A stretch of 47,248 nt of DNA from Verrucomicrobiaceae bacterium UBA1938 (GCA_002336895.1 DDFC01000020.1:169164-216411), one strand, 5' to 3'; positions 16,979 to 25,742 are shown, counted from the stretch's first letter. Notes: a model not told the origin generated them from the sequence alone. A program made the numbers and translations.

Positions 16979-19744
16979 ATGCCCGAACTCGACAAGACCT
17001 ACACGCCCGCGGAAGTCGAAGCCCGCTGGTATCAGCGCTGGCTGGATGACAAATGCTTTGAAGCCGACCCCGCTCGTGTGAGCGAGAGCCGTCCGGCCTA
17101 CTCCATTGTCATCCCACCGCCGAATGTGACGGGCATCCTCACGCTTGGCCATGTGCTGAACAACACCATCCAGGACATCCTGGCCCGCCGCGCCCGCATG
17201 CTGGGCAAGGAAGTCCTCTGGCTCCCCGGCACCGACCACGCCGGCATCGCCACTCAAAACGTCGTCGAAAAGACCCTCAAGAAGCAGGGCGTCATCAAGC
17301 ACCGCGACGACCTCGGCCGCGAAGCCCTCGTCGCCAAAATCTGGGAATGGAAGGAAAAGCACGGCGGCATCATCATCGAGCAGCTCAAAAAACTCGGCGC
17401 CTCCTGCGACTGGAGCCGCGAGCGCTTCACCTTTGACGACGACTACAACGCCTGCGTCATGCGCGTGTTCGTGGACCTCTACAAAAAAGGCCTCATCTAC
17501 CGTGGCAAACGCATGGTCAACTGGTGCCCCTCCTCCCTCACCGCGCTGAGCGATGAGGAGGTCGTCATGAAGCCCCAGAACGCCATCATGTATCACTTCA
17601 AAGTCGAAGTGGTCGAAGAACCCGGCACCTGGCTCACCATCGCCACCACCCGTCCCGAAGTCATCCCTGGCGACACCGCCATCGCTGTGAATCCCAAGGA
17701 CGAGCGCTACACCCATCTCATCGGCAAGCACGTCCGCCGCCCGCTCCCCGTCGAAAACCAGGCACTCCTCCCCATCATCGCGGATGAGCACGTCGATTTC
17801 ACCTTCGGCACCGGCGTCCTCAAAGTCACCCCCGCCCACGACAAGGCCGACTTTGAAATCGGCCAGCGCCACAGCCTGCCTGTCATCGATGTCATGCAGC
17901 CCAATGGCATCCTCAATGACCTCGCAGGCAAAGACCTCGCCGGCATGGAGCGCTTCGCCGCTCGCAAGCGCGCCGCCGAATTGCTCACCGAAATCGGCAG
18001 CCTCGTCAAAGAAGAGCCCTATCAAAACAACCTCGGCTTCTCCGAGCGCGCCGACGTCCCCATCGAGTCACGTCTCAGCGAACAGTGGTTCCTCAAATAC
18101 CCCAGCGTCAAAGAAGCCCGCGAATGCGTGGAAGGGAGCGCACGCGTCCCGCGTGCAGAGTCCGGCGTCCCGCCGGACTCCGTCCCTGGCGCTGGCGACG
18201 ACACAAACCAATCTGCCACCGAGACGCAAAGGGCAGCGCACGCTCCCTCCATGCGTTTCCACCCCGACCGCTGGGCCAAAACCTATGACCACTGGATGAC
18301 CGGCCTCCAAGACTGGTGCATCAGCCGCCAAGTCTGGTGGGGCCATCGCATTCCGGTGTGGTATCGCGGCGAGGAAACTTACTGCGGCACCGAAGCTCCG
18401 CAGGGTGAAGGCTGGGAACAAGACCCCGACGTCCTCGACACCTGGTTCTCCTCTTGGCTCTGGCCCTTCGCCACCATGGGCTGGCCGGAAAAGACCGCCA
18501 CACTGAAAGCCTTCTACCCCACCACCGACCTCGTCACCGGCCCGGACATCATCTTCTTCTGGGTCGCCCGCATGATCATGGCCGGCTTCGAGTGGATGGG
18601 CGAGCTGCCCTTCAAGAACGTCTATTTCACCGGCATCATCCGCGACAAACAAGGTCGCAAAATGTCCAAGTCCCTCGGCAATTCCCCCGATCCCCTGGAG
18701 CTCATCGCCAGCTTCAGCGCCGACGCCCTGCGCTTTGGCATCATGCGCAGCGCCCCGCTCGGCCAGGACATCTGCTTCGACGAAAAGAACGTCGAGCTCG
18801 GCCGCAACTTCTGCACCAAGCTCTGGAACGCCGCACGCTTCCGACAGATGCAGGGTGGCGAAACCGAGACCGAGATCAGTGCCGCGCTCCTCAGCAGCGA
18901 TGACAAGTGGATCCTCCTCCGCCTCAACACCGCAATTACGGAGGTCACCGCCGCCCTCGAAGACTACCGCTTCAGCGATGCCACCGCCACCCTCTACCGC
19001 TTCTTCTGGAGCGAGTACTGCGACTGGTACATCGAGGCCTCCAAAGCCGTCCTCCAAGGCACCGACGCCGCACGCAAGGCCAACACCCTCGCCGTCATCG
19101 ACTTCGTCCTCAGCCACACCCTGCGCCTCTTCCATCCCTTCATGCCCTTCATCACCGAAGAGCTCTGGCACGGCATGGGCTTCAACACCGATCTCCCAGC
19201 AGAGCAAGGCGGCAACAGCATCATGTTCGCCAAATGGCCCAAGCCTCTCGATGCCGATGAGCTCGCCTACTTCGGCATCCTTCCCGAAGACGAAAAAGCC
19301 GCCAACGACAAATACGAAGCCGTCAATCTCGGCCGCGGCCTCAAGAGCACCTTCAACATCAACAAGCGCGTCCGCTTCGTCCTCAAGCCGAACACGGAGC
19401 TCCCCGCCCACGAGATCGAAGTCCTCCGCATCCTCCTCAATGCCGAGCCTCTCGACGTTGATGCCTCCTTCGCTCCCACCCAAGGCACCCCCAGCGCCCT
19501 CACCCCGCTCGGCACCCTCTTCCTCCCCCTCGATGGCCTCATCGACGTCGAAGCCGAGCGCGCCCGCATCGGCAAAGAAGTCGCCAAAGCCGAGTCCGAA
19601 CTGGAGAAAGTCACCGCCAAGCTCGCCGACGAAAAATTCACCTCCAAGGTCCCGCAAAAAGTGCTCGACGAGCACCAGCAGCGCAAAACCGACTGGCAGG
19701 AGAAACTCGCCAAGCTCAAGGAGATGATGTCCGCTCTGGGCTGA
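16979..19744 (+). CDS. valS: Valyl-tRNA synthetase
   Basis: 921 residues; charges tRNA-Val with valine. PPPNVTG introduces the ATP-site motif, which reads T55-L-G-H58 rather than HxGH; KMSKS is intact (KMSKSLGNS, about 561-565). GTDHAGIATQ, the editing-domain block TTRPEVIPGDTAIAVNP, WCISRQVWWGH and the C-terminal coiled coil (about 855-915) identify ValRS rather than IleRS or LeuRS. Residues 386-423 (18134-18247) are an in-frame insertion of a palindromic repeat located between ARECVE and MRFHPDRW, where other ValRS have a short loop. Without the insert the length is 883, normal for the family. Twin palindromes lie just upstream of the start. Confidence 0.97.
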   Translation: MPELDKTYTPAEVEARWYQRWLDDKCFEADPARVSESRPAYSIVIPPPNVTGILTLGHVLNNTIQDILARRARMLGKEVLWLPGTDHAGIATQNVVEKTLKKQGVIKHRDDLGREALVAKIWEWKEKHGGIIIEQLKKLGASCDWSRERFTFDDDYNACVMRVFVDLYKKGLIYRGKRMVNWCPSSLTALSDEEVVMKPQNAIMYHFKVEVVEEPGTWLTIATTRPEVIPGDTAIAVNPKDERYTHLIGKHVRRPLPVENQALLPIIADEHVDFTFGTGVLKVTPAHDKADFEIGQRHSLPVIDVMQPNGILNDLAGKDLAGMERFAARKRAAELLTEIGSLVKEEPYQNNLGFSERADVPIESRLSEQWFLKYPSVKEARECVEGSARVPRAESGVPPDSVPGAGDDTNQSATETQRAAHAPSMRFHPDRWAKTYDHWMTGLQDWCISRQVWWGHRIPVWYRGEETYCGTEAPQGEGWEQDPDVLDTWFSSWLWPFATMGWPEKTATLKAFYPTTDLVTGPDIIFFWVARMIMAGFEWMGELPFKNVYFTGIIRDKQGRKMSKSLGNSPDPLELIASFSADALRFGIMRSAPLGQDICFDEKNVELGRNFCTKLWNAARFRQMQGGETETEISAALLSSDDKWILLRLNTAITEVTAALEDYRFSDATATLYRFFWSEYCDWYIEASKAVLQGTDAARKANTLAVIDFVLSHTLRLFHPFMPFITEELWHGMGFNTDLPAEQGGNSIMFAKWPKPLDADELAYFGILPEDEKAANDKYEAVNLGRGLKSTFNINKRVRFVLKPNTELPAHEIEVLRILLNAEPLDVDASFAPTQGTPSALTPLGTLFLPLDGLIDVEAERARIGKEVAKAESELEKVTAKLADEKFTSKVPQKVLDEHQQRKTDWQEKLAKLKEMMSALG
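18134..18247 (+). repeat. REP/MITE-like palindromic element inserted in frame within valS
   Basis: 114 bp (38 codons) bounded by the inverted ends GGGAGCG (18134-18140) and CGCTCCC (18241-18247). Inside are two tight dyads: GCACGCG/CGCGTGC with a TCC loop (18139-18155) and GAGTCCGGC/GCCGGACTC (18158-18180). The encoded peptide is low-complexity (SARVPRAESGVPPD...) and unlike ValRS. The length is a multiple of three and no stop arises. No flanking target duplication is obvious. Confidence 0.8.
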
Positions 19745-20252
19745 TCTTAGGCCACGACACGCTGAAAACGGCTCTGACGGCTAAAGCACGAGCCGACGGA
19801 GGGGGATCATCTTGATCCCCCCACCTGCAGCGTGTTCGCGGATAAAGCGAAAACACGGGGCCATGTGAGAGCATCCAAGATTGGAAAATCCCGCTCCTCA
19901 AGAGTGCTGGCAGGCCGCACAGCCTGCTGGTCTCCATGGATGAGTCCGTTTTTGGCTGTTTGCGCAATGATCCATTAAACAGAGTCCGTCCTCTCCGGTT
20001 CTTTGATCCCGTAGGGATCACAGCCGGTAGCCAGGGGTAAGCTCGCGTAGCGAGCGCCACCCCAGGTCAGGAGCGTCCTCTCTGGGCAGCAAACCCAGCG
20101 CCTTCTTCGCACACCGCGCCCTCCAGCAGCGTCATCCAGCCATCCCGCCTCGCGCAGCTGCCGTTTTCGCGTCATCCACACCCCTGCCGGGTCTTTTTTG
20201 TGTTGATAGCTTTCCTTGCATTCCTCACCAAGCGGTGAACCATCGGCTGCCT
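19745..20252 (+). other. Intergenic region with palindromes between valS and aguB
   Basis: 508 bp with no supported gene; the antisense open frames here have no family features. The region holds a perfect hairpin GGGGGATCA/TGATCCCCC (19801-19821) shortly after valS, without a T run, and a cluster of dyads near 20005-20083 (annotated separately). AT-richer sequence at about 20190-20220 (ttttttgtgttgatagctttcc) could hold the aguB promoter. Confidence 0.6.
20005..20083 (+). repeat. Palindromic repeat cluster (family E)
   Basis: GATCCC-GTA-GGGATC (20005-20019) is followed by an outer GGGGT/ACCCC stem enclosing GCTCGC-GTA-GCGAGC (20041-20055). The layout (GTAGGGATC, AGCCGGTAGCC, then a nested stem) resembles dispersed REP-like elements of verrucomicrobial genomes, an assignment from memory. 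Only one copy is seen in this window. Confidence 0.55.
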
Positions 20253-21119
20253 ATGGCAAAGGTAACCCTCGGCCTGGTGCAAAGCCGGGCCTTCTCAAGC
20301 AAGGAAGAAAGCGTGCAGCAGCACGAGCGGCTCATCCGCGATGCTGCCGCCCGTGGCGCGCAGATCATCTGCCTGCAGGAGCTCTTCAACACCCCCTACT
20401 TCTGCATCACGCAGGACACCGAACTCTTCAATCTCGCCGAGGCCGTTCCCGGCCCCACCACCGACCGCCTGGCCCCGCTCGCCAAGGAGCTCGGCGTCGT
20501 CATCATCGTCCCCCTCTTCGAAAAGCGCGGCCCTGGCCTCTACCACAACACCGCCGCTGTCATCGACGCCGACGGCACCGTGCTGGGCAAGTACCGCAAA
20601 ATGCACATCCCGCAGGACCCTGGCTTTGAGGAGAAGTTTTACTTCACCCCCGGAGACCTCGGCTACCGCGTCTGGGACACCAAGTTTGGCCGCATCGGCG
20701 TGCTCATCTGCTGGGACCAGTGGTACCCTGAGGCCGCCCGCCTCACCGCCCTCATGGGTGCGGAGATCCTCTTCTACCCCACCGCCATCGGCTGGCTCCC
20801 CAGCGAGAAAGCCGCCCTCGGCGCCGCCCAGCACTGTGCCTGGGAAACCGTGCAGCGTGGCCACGCCGTGGCCAATGGCTACTACCTCGCTGCCGTCAAC
20901 CGTGTGGGCACCGAGCAGCAGAGCGAGTTCTGGGGCCAGAGCTTCGTTGCAAATCCGTATGGAGAAATCGTTGCAAAGGCCTCCGTGAGCGATGAAGAGA
21001 TTTTGATCGTCCCGTGTGATCTGACTGCAGTGGAAGATTTTCGCCGTATCTGGCCGTTTTTCCGTGATCGCCGCATTGACACCTACGCTCCCCTGACCAA
21101 ACGCTACATCGATGAGTAA
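20253..21119 (+). CDS. aguB: N-carbamoylputrescine amidohydrolase
   Basis: 288 residues from ATG 20253. A nitrilase-superfamily enzyme that hydrolyses N-carbamoylputrescine to putrescine, CO2 and ammonia, the last step of the agmatine route. The catalytic triad is visible: E43 (ICLQELFNTPYFC), K117 (GKYRKMHIPQDPGF) and C153 (GVLICWDQWYPE). The HIPQDPGFEEKFYFTPGD segment is specific for the AguB subgroup. Its stop lies inside the start of the agmatine deiminase gene (8-base overlap), so the two successive enzymes are co-translated. An in-frame GTG six codons upstream is possible, but homology begins at MAKVTLGLVQ. Confidence 0.95.
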   Translation: MAKVTLGLVQSRAFSSKEESVQQHERLIRDAAARGAQIICLQELFNTPYFCITQDTELFNLAEAVPGPTTDRLAPLAKELGVVIIVPLFEKRGPGLYHNTAAVIDADGTVLGKYRKMHIPQDPGFEEKFYFTPGDLGYRVWDTKFGRIGVLICWDQWYPEAARLTALMGAEILFYPTAIGWLPSEKAALGAAQHCAWETVQRGHAVANGYYLAAVNRVGTEQQSEFWGQSFVANPYGEIVAKASVSDEEILIVPCDLTAVEDFRRIWPFFRDRRIDTYAPLTKRYIDE

Positions 21120-22164
21120 AGCCTCCTATCCCCAAAACTACCGTCTGCCCGCCGAATTCGAGCCGCAGGAGGCTATCTGGTTGTCCTGGCCTTCCAATAA
21201 GGAGAGCTGCCCCAAGACCTACCACAAGCTGCAGGACAAGTTTGGCGAGATCGCCAGCACCATTTCCCGCTATGAGCGCGTGCGCATCAATGCCCCGATG
21301 CTCAGCCACATGAACATCCGCCTCAGCATCGCCGACAACGAAGGCGACCTCAGCCAGGTGGACATCTACGAGCACAACACCAATGACGTCTGGTGCCGCG
21401 ACCACGGCCCCATCTTCATCAAGCACAACGAGACCGGCAAGCTGGCCATCACCGACTGGGAATTCAACGCCTGGGGCGGCAAGTTCCCGCCGTGGGATCT
21501 CGACAACGCCATCCCTGAAAAGGCCGCCGCCGCTCTCAAGATGGAGCGCTTCACCTCCAAGATGATCCTCGAAGGCGGTGCCATCGAAACCAACGGCAAA
21601 GGCACCCTCCTCACCACCGAGGCCGTCCTGCTCAATCCCAACCGCCACGGCGGCAAGCCCGGCAACAAAGCCGAGGTGGAGAAGGAGCTGAAGGCCATGC
21701 TCGGCGTGAAGGACATCGTCTGGTTCAAGAAAGGCATCGAAGGTGACGACACCGACGGCCACATCGACGACATCGTGCGCTTCATCCGCGAAGACGCCGT
21801 CATCTGCATGGTCGAGCCGCGTGACTCCGACCCAAATCACAAGGTGCTCAAGGAAATCCGCGAGAAGCTGGACGACGTCCGCGCTCCTGACGGCGGCAAG
21901 CTGGAGATCATCGAAATCGAAATGCCTCAGGCCATCGAGATGAAGGACTGGCGCCTCAGCCGCCTGCCGGCCAGCTACGCCAATTTCATGATCATGAACA
22001 ACGCCGTGCTCGTCCCCATCTTCGGTCAGAAGAAGAAGGACGCCGCTGCGGAGGACAAGATCGCCGAGTGCTTCCCGGGCCGCGAGATCATCTCCATGAT
22101 GGCCAAGGATCTGGTGACTGAAGGTGGCGCTTTCCACTGCATCAGCATGCACCAGCCGAAGTAA
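21112..22164 (+). CDS. aguA: Agmatine deiminase
   Basis: 350 residues; converts agmatine to N-carbamoylputrescine and ammonia, the substrate for the enzyme encoded just upstream. Family signatures are FEPQEAIWLSWP, NDVWCRDHGPIFI (substrate Asp and Arg), EGGAIETNGKGTLLTTE, DDTDGHIDD with the catalytic His, and the C-terminal nucleophile C343 in EGGAFHCISMHQP. Length and motif order are normal for peptidyl-arginine-deiminase-like agmatine deiminases. No arginine decarboxylase gene is in the window, so the agmatine source lies elsewhere or outside the cell. Confidence 0.96.
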   Translation: MSKASYPQNYRLPAEFEPQEAIWLSWPSNKESCPKTYHKLQDKFGEIASTISRYERVRINAPMLSHMNIRLSIADNEGDLSQVDIYEHNTNDVWCRDHGPIFIKHNETGKLAITDWEFNAWGGKFPPWDLDNAIPEKAAAALKMERFTSKMILEGGAIETNGKGTLLTTEAVLLNPNRHGGKPGNKAEVEKELKAMLGVKDIVWFKKGIEGDDTDGHIDDIVRFIREDAVICMVEPRDSDPNHKVLKEIREKLDDVRAPDGGKLEIIEIEMPQAIEMKDWRLSRLPASYANFMIMNNAVLVPIFGQKKKDAAAEDKIAECFPGREIISMMAKDLVTEGGAFHCISMHQPK

Positions 22165-22316
22165 GGCATTGGAGACTTAGTACTGCTTGAAAGTTTAGCG
22201 CTCCTGATAAGCGGCGTTGAATTTTCATAATGACTGTGCCGCTTTATAAATAAAGCCTCAGGTCTTTCTAAACACTTACTTGGAGGTCAGTGGGGCGCTG
22301 GTACCCTCTGGCCTCT

Positions 22317-23564
22317 ATGATGGCTCTACGAAATCGTGATGTTTTCATTCTGTGCCGGGTGATCGGGGCGCTCGCCTCCCTGCTGTTGCTGGCAGCCTGT
22401 GCCCTGCCGGATGATGCCTTCAGAAACTACTCGGCCGCCACCAGGATCAACCAGTGGAACAACGTGCTGGACGCCCTCGGCGGCAGCAGCGTGAGGCGCG
22501 CCGAAAGCGCCGGCAACAGTCCGCTCTTCAACGGGGCCGTGTCCATGAACGTGCCCACGCACTCGGGCTCCATCAATGACATCGCCCGTCTGTTTGCCGG
22601 CATGGACTCCTCCTATAGCCAGACCCCGGCGGTGGCAGCGCACAAGGTGCGCATGGACAATCTCTGGGCCAGGCACCAGAACGTGCACCGTGGCCCCCTG
22701 CAGGCCTGGGCCAGCGAGGAGATCCGGGACATCCGTTTTGCCAATGCCATGTTCTACCCCTTCAGCGGGCCGGACTTCCTGTTTGCCAGCGCCCTCTTTC
22801 CCTCGGCGGAAACCTACGTGCTCTGCGGCCTGGAGCCTGCCGAGCCGCTGCCTCGTCTCAGCTCCCTGTCCCAGTCGGAGATCGACAACGGCCTCACCGG
22901 CCTGCACAACGCCGTCTCCACCATCATGCAGAGCGGCTATTTCATCACCACCGAGATGCGCAGCAACCTGCAGGCCACCCGCTTCCGTGGCGTGCTCCCG
23001 CTCCTCATGGCCTTCATGGCCCGCACCGGGCATACGGTGGACTCTGTGGATACCGTCCGCCTCGATGGCGCGGGGAATGTCACCCTCGCTGGCTCTTCTG
23101 GAAACACCGGCCTCATGATCCGCTGTCACACCCCCTTTGGCGCCTCCAAGCGCGTCTTCTACTTCCGCCAGGACCTCTCCAACAGCGGCGTGAGCGAGGG
23201 CGGCCCCTTCCTCACCTTTGTCACCCGCCTCGGCCGCGTCCCCGCCTTCCTCAAAAGCGCCTCCTACCTCATGCATGAGGACGGCTTCTCCCACATCCGC
23301 AATTACCTCCTGCGCCACAGCAGCGCCATCGTGCAGGACCCCTCCGGTATTCCCTTCCGCGACTTCGGCGTCCGCGGCTGGAATCTCTGGCTCTATGGCG
23401 ACTACCAGGGCACTCTGGCCATCTTTGGCAGCGGCTGCCAGCAGCCCGACCTCGTCCGCGCCTACTCCTCCGGCCAGTATCCGGTGAAGCCCCTGAACTT
23501 CGGCATCGGCTACCTCATGAACCCGCAGATGACCTGCCTCATGGTGGGACGTCCCACCCGGTGA
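22317..23564 (+). CDS. Lipoprotein of unknown function
   Basis: 415 residues from ATG 22317. A hydrophobic leader (VIGALASLLLLAAC) ends in the lipobox LAAC, so the protein is probably exported and lipidated. The mature part is globular and has no family I recognise. It has aromatic and Ser-rich stretches (RFANAMFYPFSGPDFLFASALFPS, ARTGHTVDSVDTVRLDG). The start is ambiguous: a GGAGG at 22282-22286 lies three bases before in-frame GTG 22290, while ATG 22317 has a poorer site but a more normal signal length. It is a single gene between aguA and rpmB with no functional clue from context. Confidence 0.7.
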   Translation: MMALRNRDVFILCRVIGALASLLLLAACALPDDAFRNYSAATRINQWNNVLDALGGSSVRRAESAGNSPLFNGAVSMNVPTHSGSINDIARLFAGMDSSYSQTPAVAAHKVRMDNLWARHQNVHRGPLQAWASEEIRDIRFANAMFYPFSGPDFLFASALFPSAETYVLCGLEPAEPLPRLSSLSQSEIDNGLTGLHNAVSTIMQSGYFITTEMRSNLQATRFRGVLPLLMAFMARTGHTVDSVDTVRLDGAGNVTLAGSSGNTGLMIRCHTPFGASKRVFYFRQDLSNSGVSEGGPFLTFVTRLGRVPAFLKSASYLMHEDGFSHIRNYLLRHSSAIVQDPSGIPFRDFGVRGWNLWLYGDYQGTLAIFGSGCQQPDLVRAYSSGQYPVKPLNFGIGYLMNPQMTCLMVGRPTR

Positions 23565-23585
23565 GGCCGAAAGGCAGACTTTTGG

Positions 23586-23613
23586 TTGACGCCAGAAAGT
23601 CCTAGGCTACTAT
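23586..23613 (+). promoter_or_regulatory. Candidate promoter of rpmB
   Basis: TTGACG (23586-23591) and TACTAT (23608-23613) spaced by 16 bp, 32 bp before the rpmB start codon and 22 bp after the preceding stop. The close fit to the sigma70 consensus suits a highly expressed ribosomal gene. Confidence 0.6.
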
Positions 23614-23644
23614 CGCGACCCCAAATTTTTTCCCCGTACTCATC

Positions 23645-23908
23645 ATGGCTACCATCTGTCAAATCACCGGCGTCGGCGTCACTCGCGGCCACCACATTCA
23701 TCGCAGCGGTAAGGCCAAGAAAGAAGGCGGTATCGGTCGTCACATCACCAAGCGCGTGAAGCGCGTGATCCTCCCGAACCTGCGCACCAAGCGCATCTTC
23801 GTCCCCGAACTCAACAAGTACGTGGAAGTGAAGCTCACCGCACGTGCCCTCAAGACGCTGGACAAGAACGGCGCCTACGTCACGCTCAAGAAGGCCGGCC
23901 TGATCTAA
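23645..23908 (+). CDS. rpmB: 50S ribosomal protein L28
   Basis: 87 residues, basic, a structural component of the large ribosomal subunit. The N-terminus (MATICQITGVGVTRGHHIHRSGKAKKEGGIGRH) and the later segment RTKRIFVPELNKYVEVKLTARALKTLDKNGA match the L28 family. Its own promoter candidate lies upstream and a strong intrinsic terminator 30 bp downstream, so it appears to be a monocistronic unit. No L33 or L31 gene adjoins it. Confidence 0.96.
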   Translation: MATICQITGVGVTRGHHIHRSGKAKKEGGIGRHITKRVKRVILPNLRTKRIFVPELNKYVEVKLTARALKTLDKNGAYVTLKKAGLI

Positions 23909-23938
23909 TCAAGCCCCTTTCGGTTTCTCCCCTTTTCA

Positions 23939-23969
23939 GGCGGATCTGGCACCCAGATCCGCCTTTTTT
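23939..23969 (+). terminator. Intrinsic terminator of rpmB
   Basis: GGCGGATCTG (23939-23948) pairs perfectly with CAGATCCGCC (23954-23963) across a five-base loop and is followed by six T. Confidence 0.93.
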
Positions 23970-24024
23970 CGTACCCGTAGGTTTGAGCAAATAATCAGCG
24001 CATCATCGCTGGGCGTTGCGAATG

Positions 24025-24073
24025 CGCCAGCATAGTGGTCCGCACAGTCCTCTGTGCGGTGCTCCGCAAGTCT
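24025..24073 (+). repeat. Dispersed palindromic repeat (family A), solitary copy
   Basis: GCGCCAGCATAGTGGTCCG followed by CCGCACAG/CTGTGCGG hairpin arms (24040-24059, loop TCCT) and GCTCCGCAA. The same sequence, with one- or two-base differences, recurs at 40731-40780, 41032-41070 and in modified form at 40993, 41171 and 41209. Here it sits just beyond the rpmB terminator. Confidence 0.85.
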
Positions 24074-24127
24074 CCCGCCATCCCGCGCTCCCCAGACGAC
24101 GATCGATCTCAGGCGCTGCCAGCAATC

Positions 24128-24838
24128 CTAGCGATGATGTCCAGAAAAGGTGGCGCCGCCCTGCACCGCAGCTCCCTGCACCACGCCGCTCGGCTGGCCA
24201 AAGAAGGTCGTCCCGTTGCTGTTCAGATTGGTGTAGCCCAGTGTCGGGCTGTAGCTCACTCCGGGCGCGCCATAGAAGACGGTGCCATTGCTCTGCGGCA
24301 CATACACCCCGCCGGTGCCGGGAATGATCATCCCATTGCCGCTGGTCCAGCCAGCAGCCTGGCCCGCACCGTGCCCATGATGACCGCCGCCGCCGTAGAA
24401 GGGGGCTCCCATTCGGCCGAGTCCGAGCACAGGGGCCAGGGGCATCAGGCTGCGCATGTAGCCGCCATTCGGCTGCTGCACATAGACGATGGGCTGCTGC
24501 GCCGCGTACTTGGCCTGCGCGGCGGCGTAGGCCTCCGCCAGCTTGGCCTGCTGCTCGCGCTTCGCCTTCTCAGCATCCTTGCGCTCTTTGACATAGGCGT
24601 CCGCTTTGGCGGCGTCATACCCCAGCGCGTTTTTCATCGGCTCGGACAGGTCTGAGTAGAGCACCTTGGCCATGCCCTTGCTGTGAGTGAAGGACACACC
24701 ATCCGGATCGCGCTTTAGAACTTTGCAGCCCACATACGTCTTCCCCTGCTGCGTTTCGATGGTCGTTGGCTCGTATGCAGAAGCAGCCAAGGCGAGCCCC
24801 AATTGAATTGTGACAATCAGAAGCGAGAACGTTTTCAT
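24128..24838 (-). CDS. Exported Gly-rich protein, paralogue of the neighbouring gene
   Basis: 236 residues from the ATG at 24838. A signal peptide (MKTFSLLIVTIQLGLALAASA) is followed by a compact region of about 60 residues with GKTYVGCKVLKRDPDGVSFTH and a GYDAAKADAY ending, a charged coiled coil (KERKDAEKAKREQQAKLAEAYAAAQ), and a long Gly/Asn/Tyr-rich tail (APFYGGGGHHGHGAGQ). The same architecture occurs in the gene just upstream on the same strand, so they are tandem duplicates. The compact domain seems to be a small exported module; its function is unknown. The upstream in-frame codons overlap the neighbour and lack a signal, so this start is preferred. Confidence 0.75.
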   Translation of the reverse strand: MKTFSLLIVTIQLGLALAASAYEPTTIETQQGKTYVGCKVLKRDPDGVSFTHSKGMAKVLYSDLSEPMKNALGYDAAKADAYVKERKDAEKAKREQQAKLAEAYAAAQAKYAAQQPIVYVQQPNGGYMRSLMPLAPVLGLGRMGAPFYGGGGHHGHGAGQAAGWTSGNGMIIPGTGGVYVPQSNGTVFYGAPGVSYSPTLGYTNLNSNGTTFFGQPSGVVQGAAVQGGATFSGHHR

Positions 24839-24911
24839 AATAGTTCTAGATTTGACTCCAAATCGCTCCTGATGCCAGCAGTTATTGCTTCGTTTATCCG
24901 AAGCAATCAGC

Positions 24912-25634
24912 CTAGTGGTGGTGGTGCCCAAAACCAAACGAACCTAGGCCCACCCCCAAATGGATGCCGTGGCCCACATTCCACGAGCCGAACACCGAGG
25001 GGCTGCAGTAGCTGCCGTAGCCGTAGCCTGGGTAGCCGCTGCCGTAATAATAGCCACCGTAGGGGTAGCCGTAGCTGATCCCTGTGGAGTAATAGCCCGG
25101 GTAATACCCGCCGCCGTAGTAGCCATAGTAGGGGTAGCTGTAGCGCGGGTAACTCGAGTACCCCGAGCCGCTGTACGCCCGCCCGCCCACTGCCGGTCCG
25201 GTGATCGGCGTGCCCACCCAGGAGGGCGTCTGCGCCGTGGTGGCAGCCGTGGGCTGTGTCAGGCGGCTGGCGCTGGCCAGGTAGCTGGCCTCCGCCATCT
25301 GCGCCTCCATCAGCTGCTCCTGCATGGCGATCTGCTGCTGCTTCACCCGCTCCTGCTCAGCTTTGCGCTGGGCGGCCTGCTGCTTCTGGTACTCGGCCTC
25401 CGCTTTGGGATCGTAGCGGAATTCCGCGCGCAGGTTCTCCGGCAGGTTGGAAAAGGGGACCTTCGTCACCCCGTCCCGGTGGGTGAAGGTCACACCGTCC
25501 GGATAGACGTGGGAGACCTTGCAGTCGAAGTACATCTTGCCCTCGCGCGTGGCGATGACGCCGTAGTTTTTCGGGGCGGCATGGGCCGGGGCCAGGCTCA
25601 GCAGCAGGGCGGCGAACAGTACGGATCGTTTCAT
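24912..25634 (-). CDS. Exported Tyr/Gly-rich protein, paralogue of the downstream gene
   Basis: 240 residues from the ATG at 25634, which has a good ribosome binding site (GGAGG on the minus strand, about 25644-25648). A signal peptide (SVLFAALLLSLAPAHA) precedes GKMYFDCKVSHVYPDGVTFTH and FRYDPKAEAEYQK, aligning well with its neighbour. A Gln-rich coiled coil (about 80-115) leads to a very Tyr/Gly-rich tail (many YGYYGGGYYPGYY-like units) ending in four His. Such tails often form extended, sticky or wall-associated surfaces; that is inference. Four His at the end may bind metal. Function unknown. Confidence 0.75.
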   Translation of the reverse strand: MKRSVLFAALLLSLAPAHAAPKNYGVIATREGKMYFDCKVSHVYPDGVTFTHRDGVTKVPFSNLPENLRAEFRYDPKAEAEYQKQQAAQRKAEQERVKQQQIAMQEQLMEAQMAEASYLASASRLTQPTAATTAQTPSWVGTPITGPAVGGRAYSGSGYSSYPRYSYPYYGYYGGGYYPGYYSTGISYGYPYGGYYYGSGYPGYGYGSYCSPSVFGSWNVGHGIHLGVGLGSFGFGHHHH

Positions 25635-25742
25635 GAGAGAGACCTCCAAAATGGGTGATGTTCCGTATGACAACGAAGGCGTGCCCTCCGTTGCATCGAA
25701 ATGATCTGCCTAAACTCTAAACGTGTCCGCCGGGCGGAAAAT

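Noticed and set aside
19801..19821. Hairpin after valS as an intrinsic terminator
   Set aside because: The stem is strong, but no T run follows, so it is noted only as a palindrome.
19716..20181. Minus-strand open frames between valS and aguB
   Set aside because: They cover palindromic repeats and have neither ribosome binding sites nor recognisable domains.
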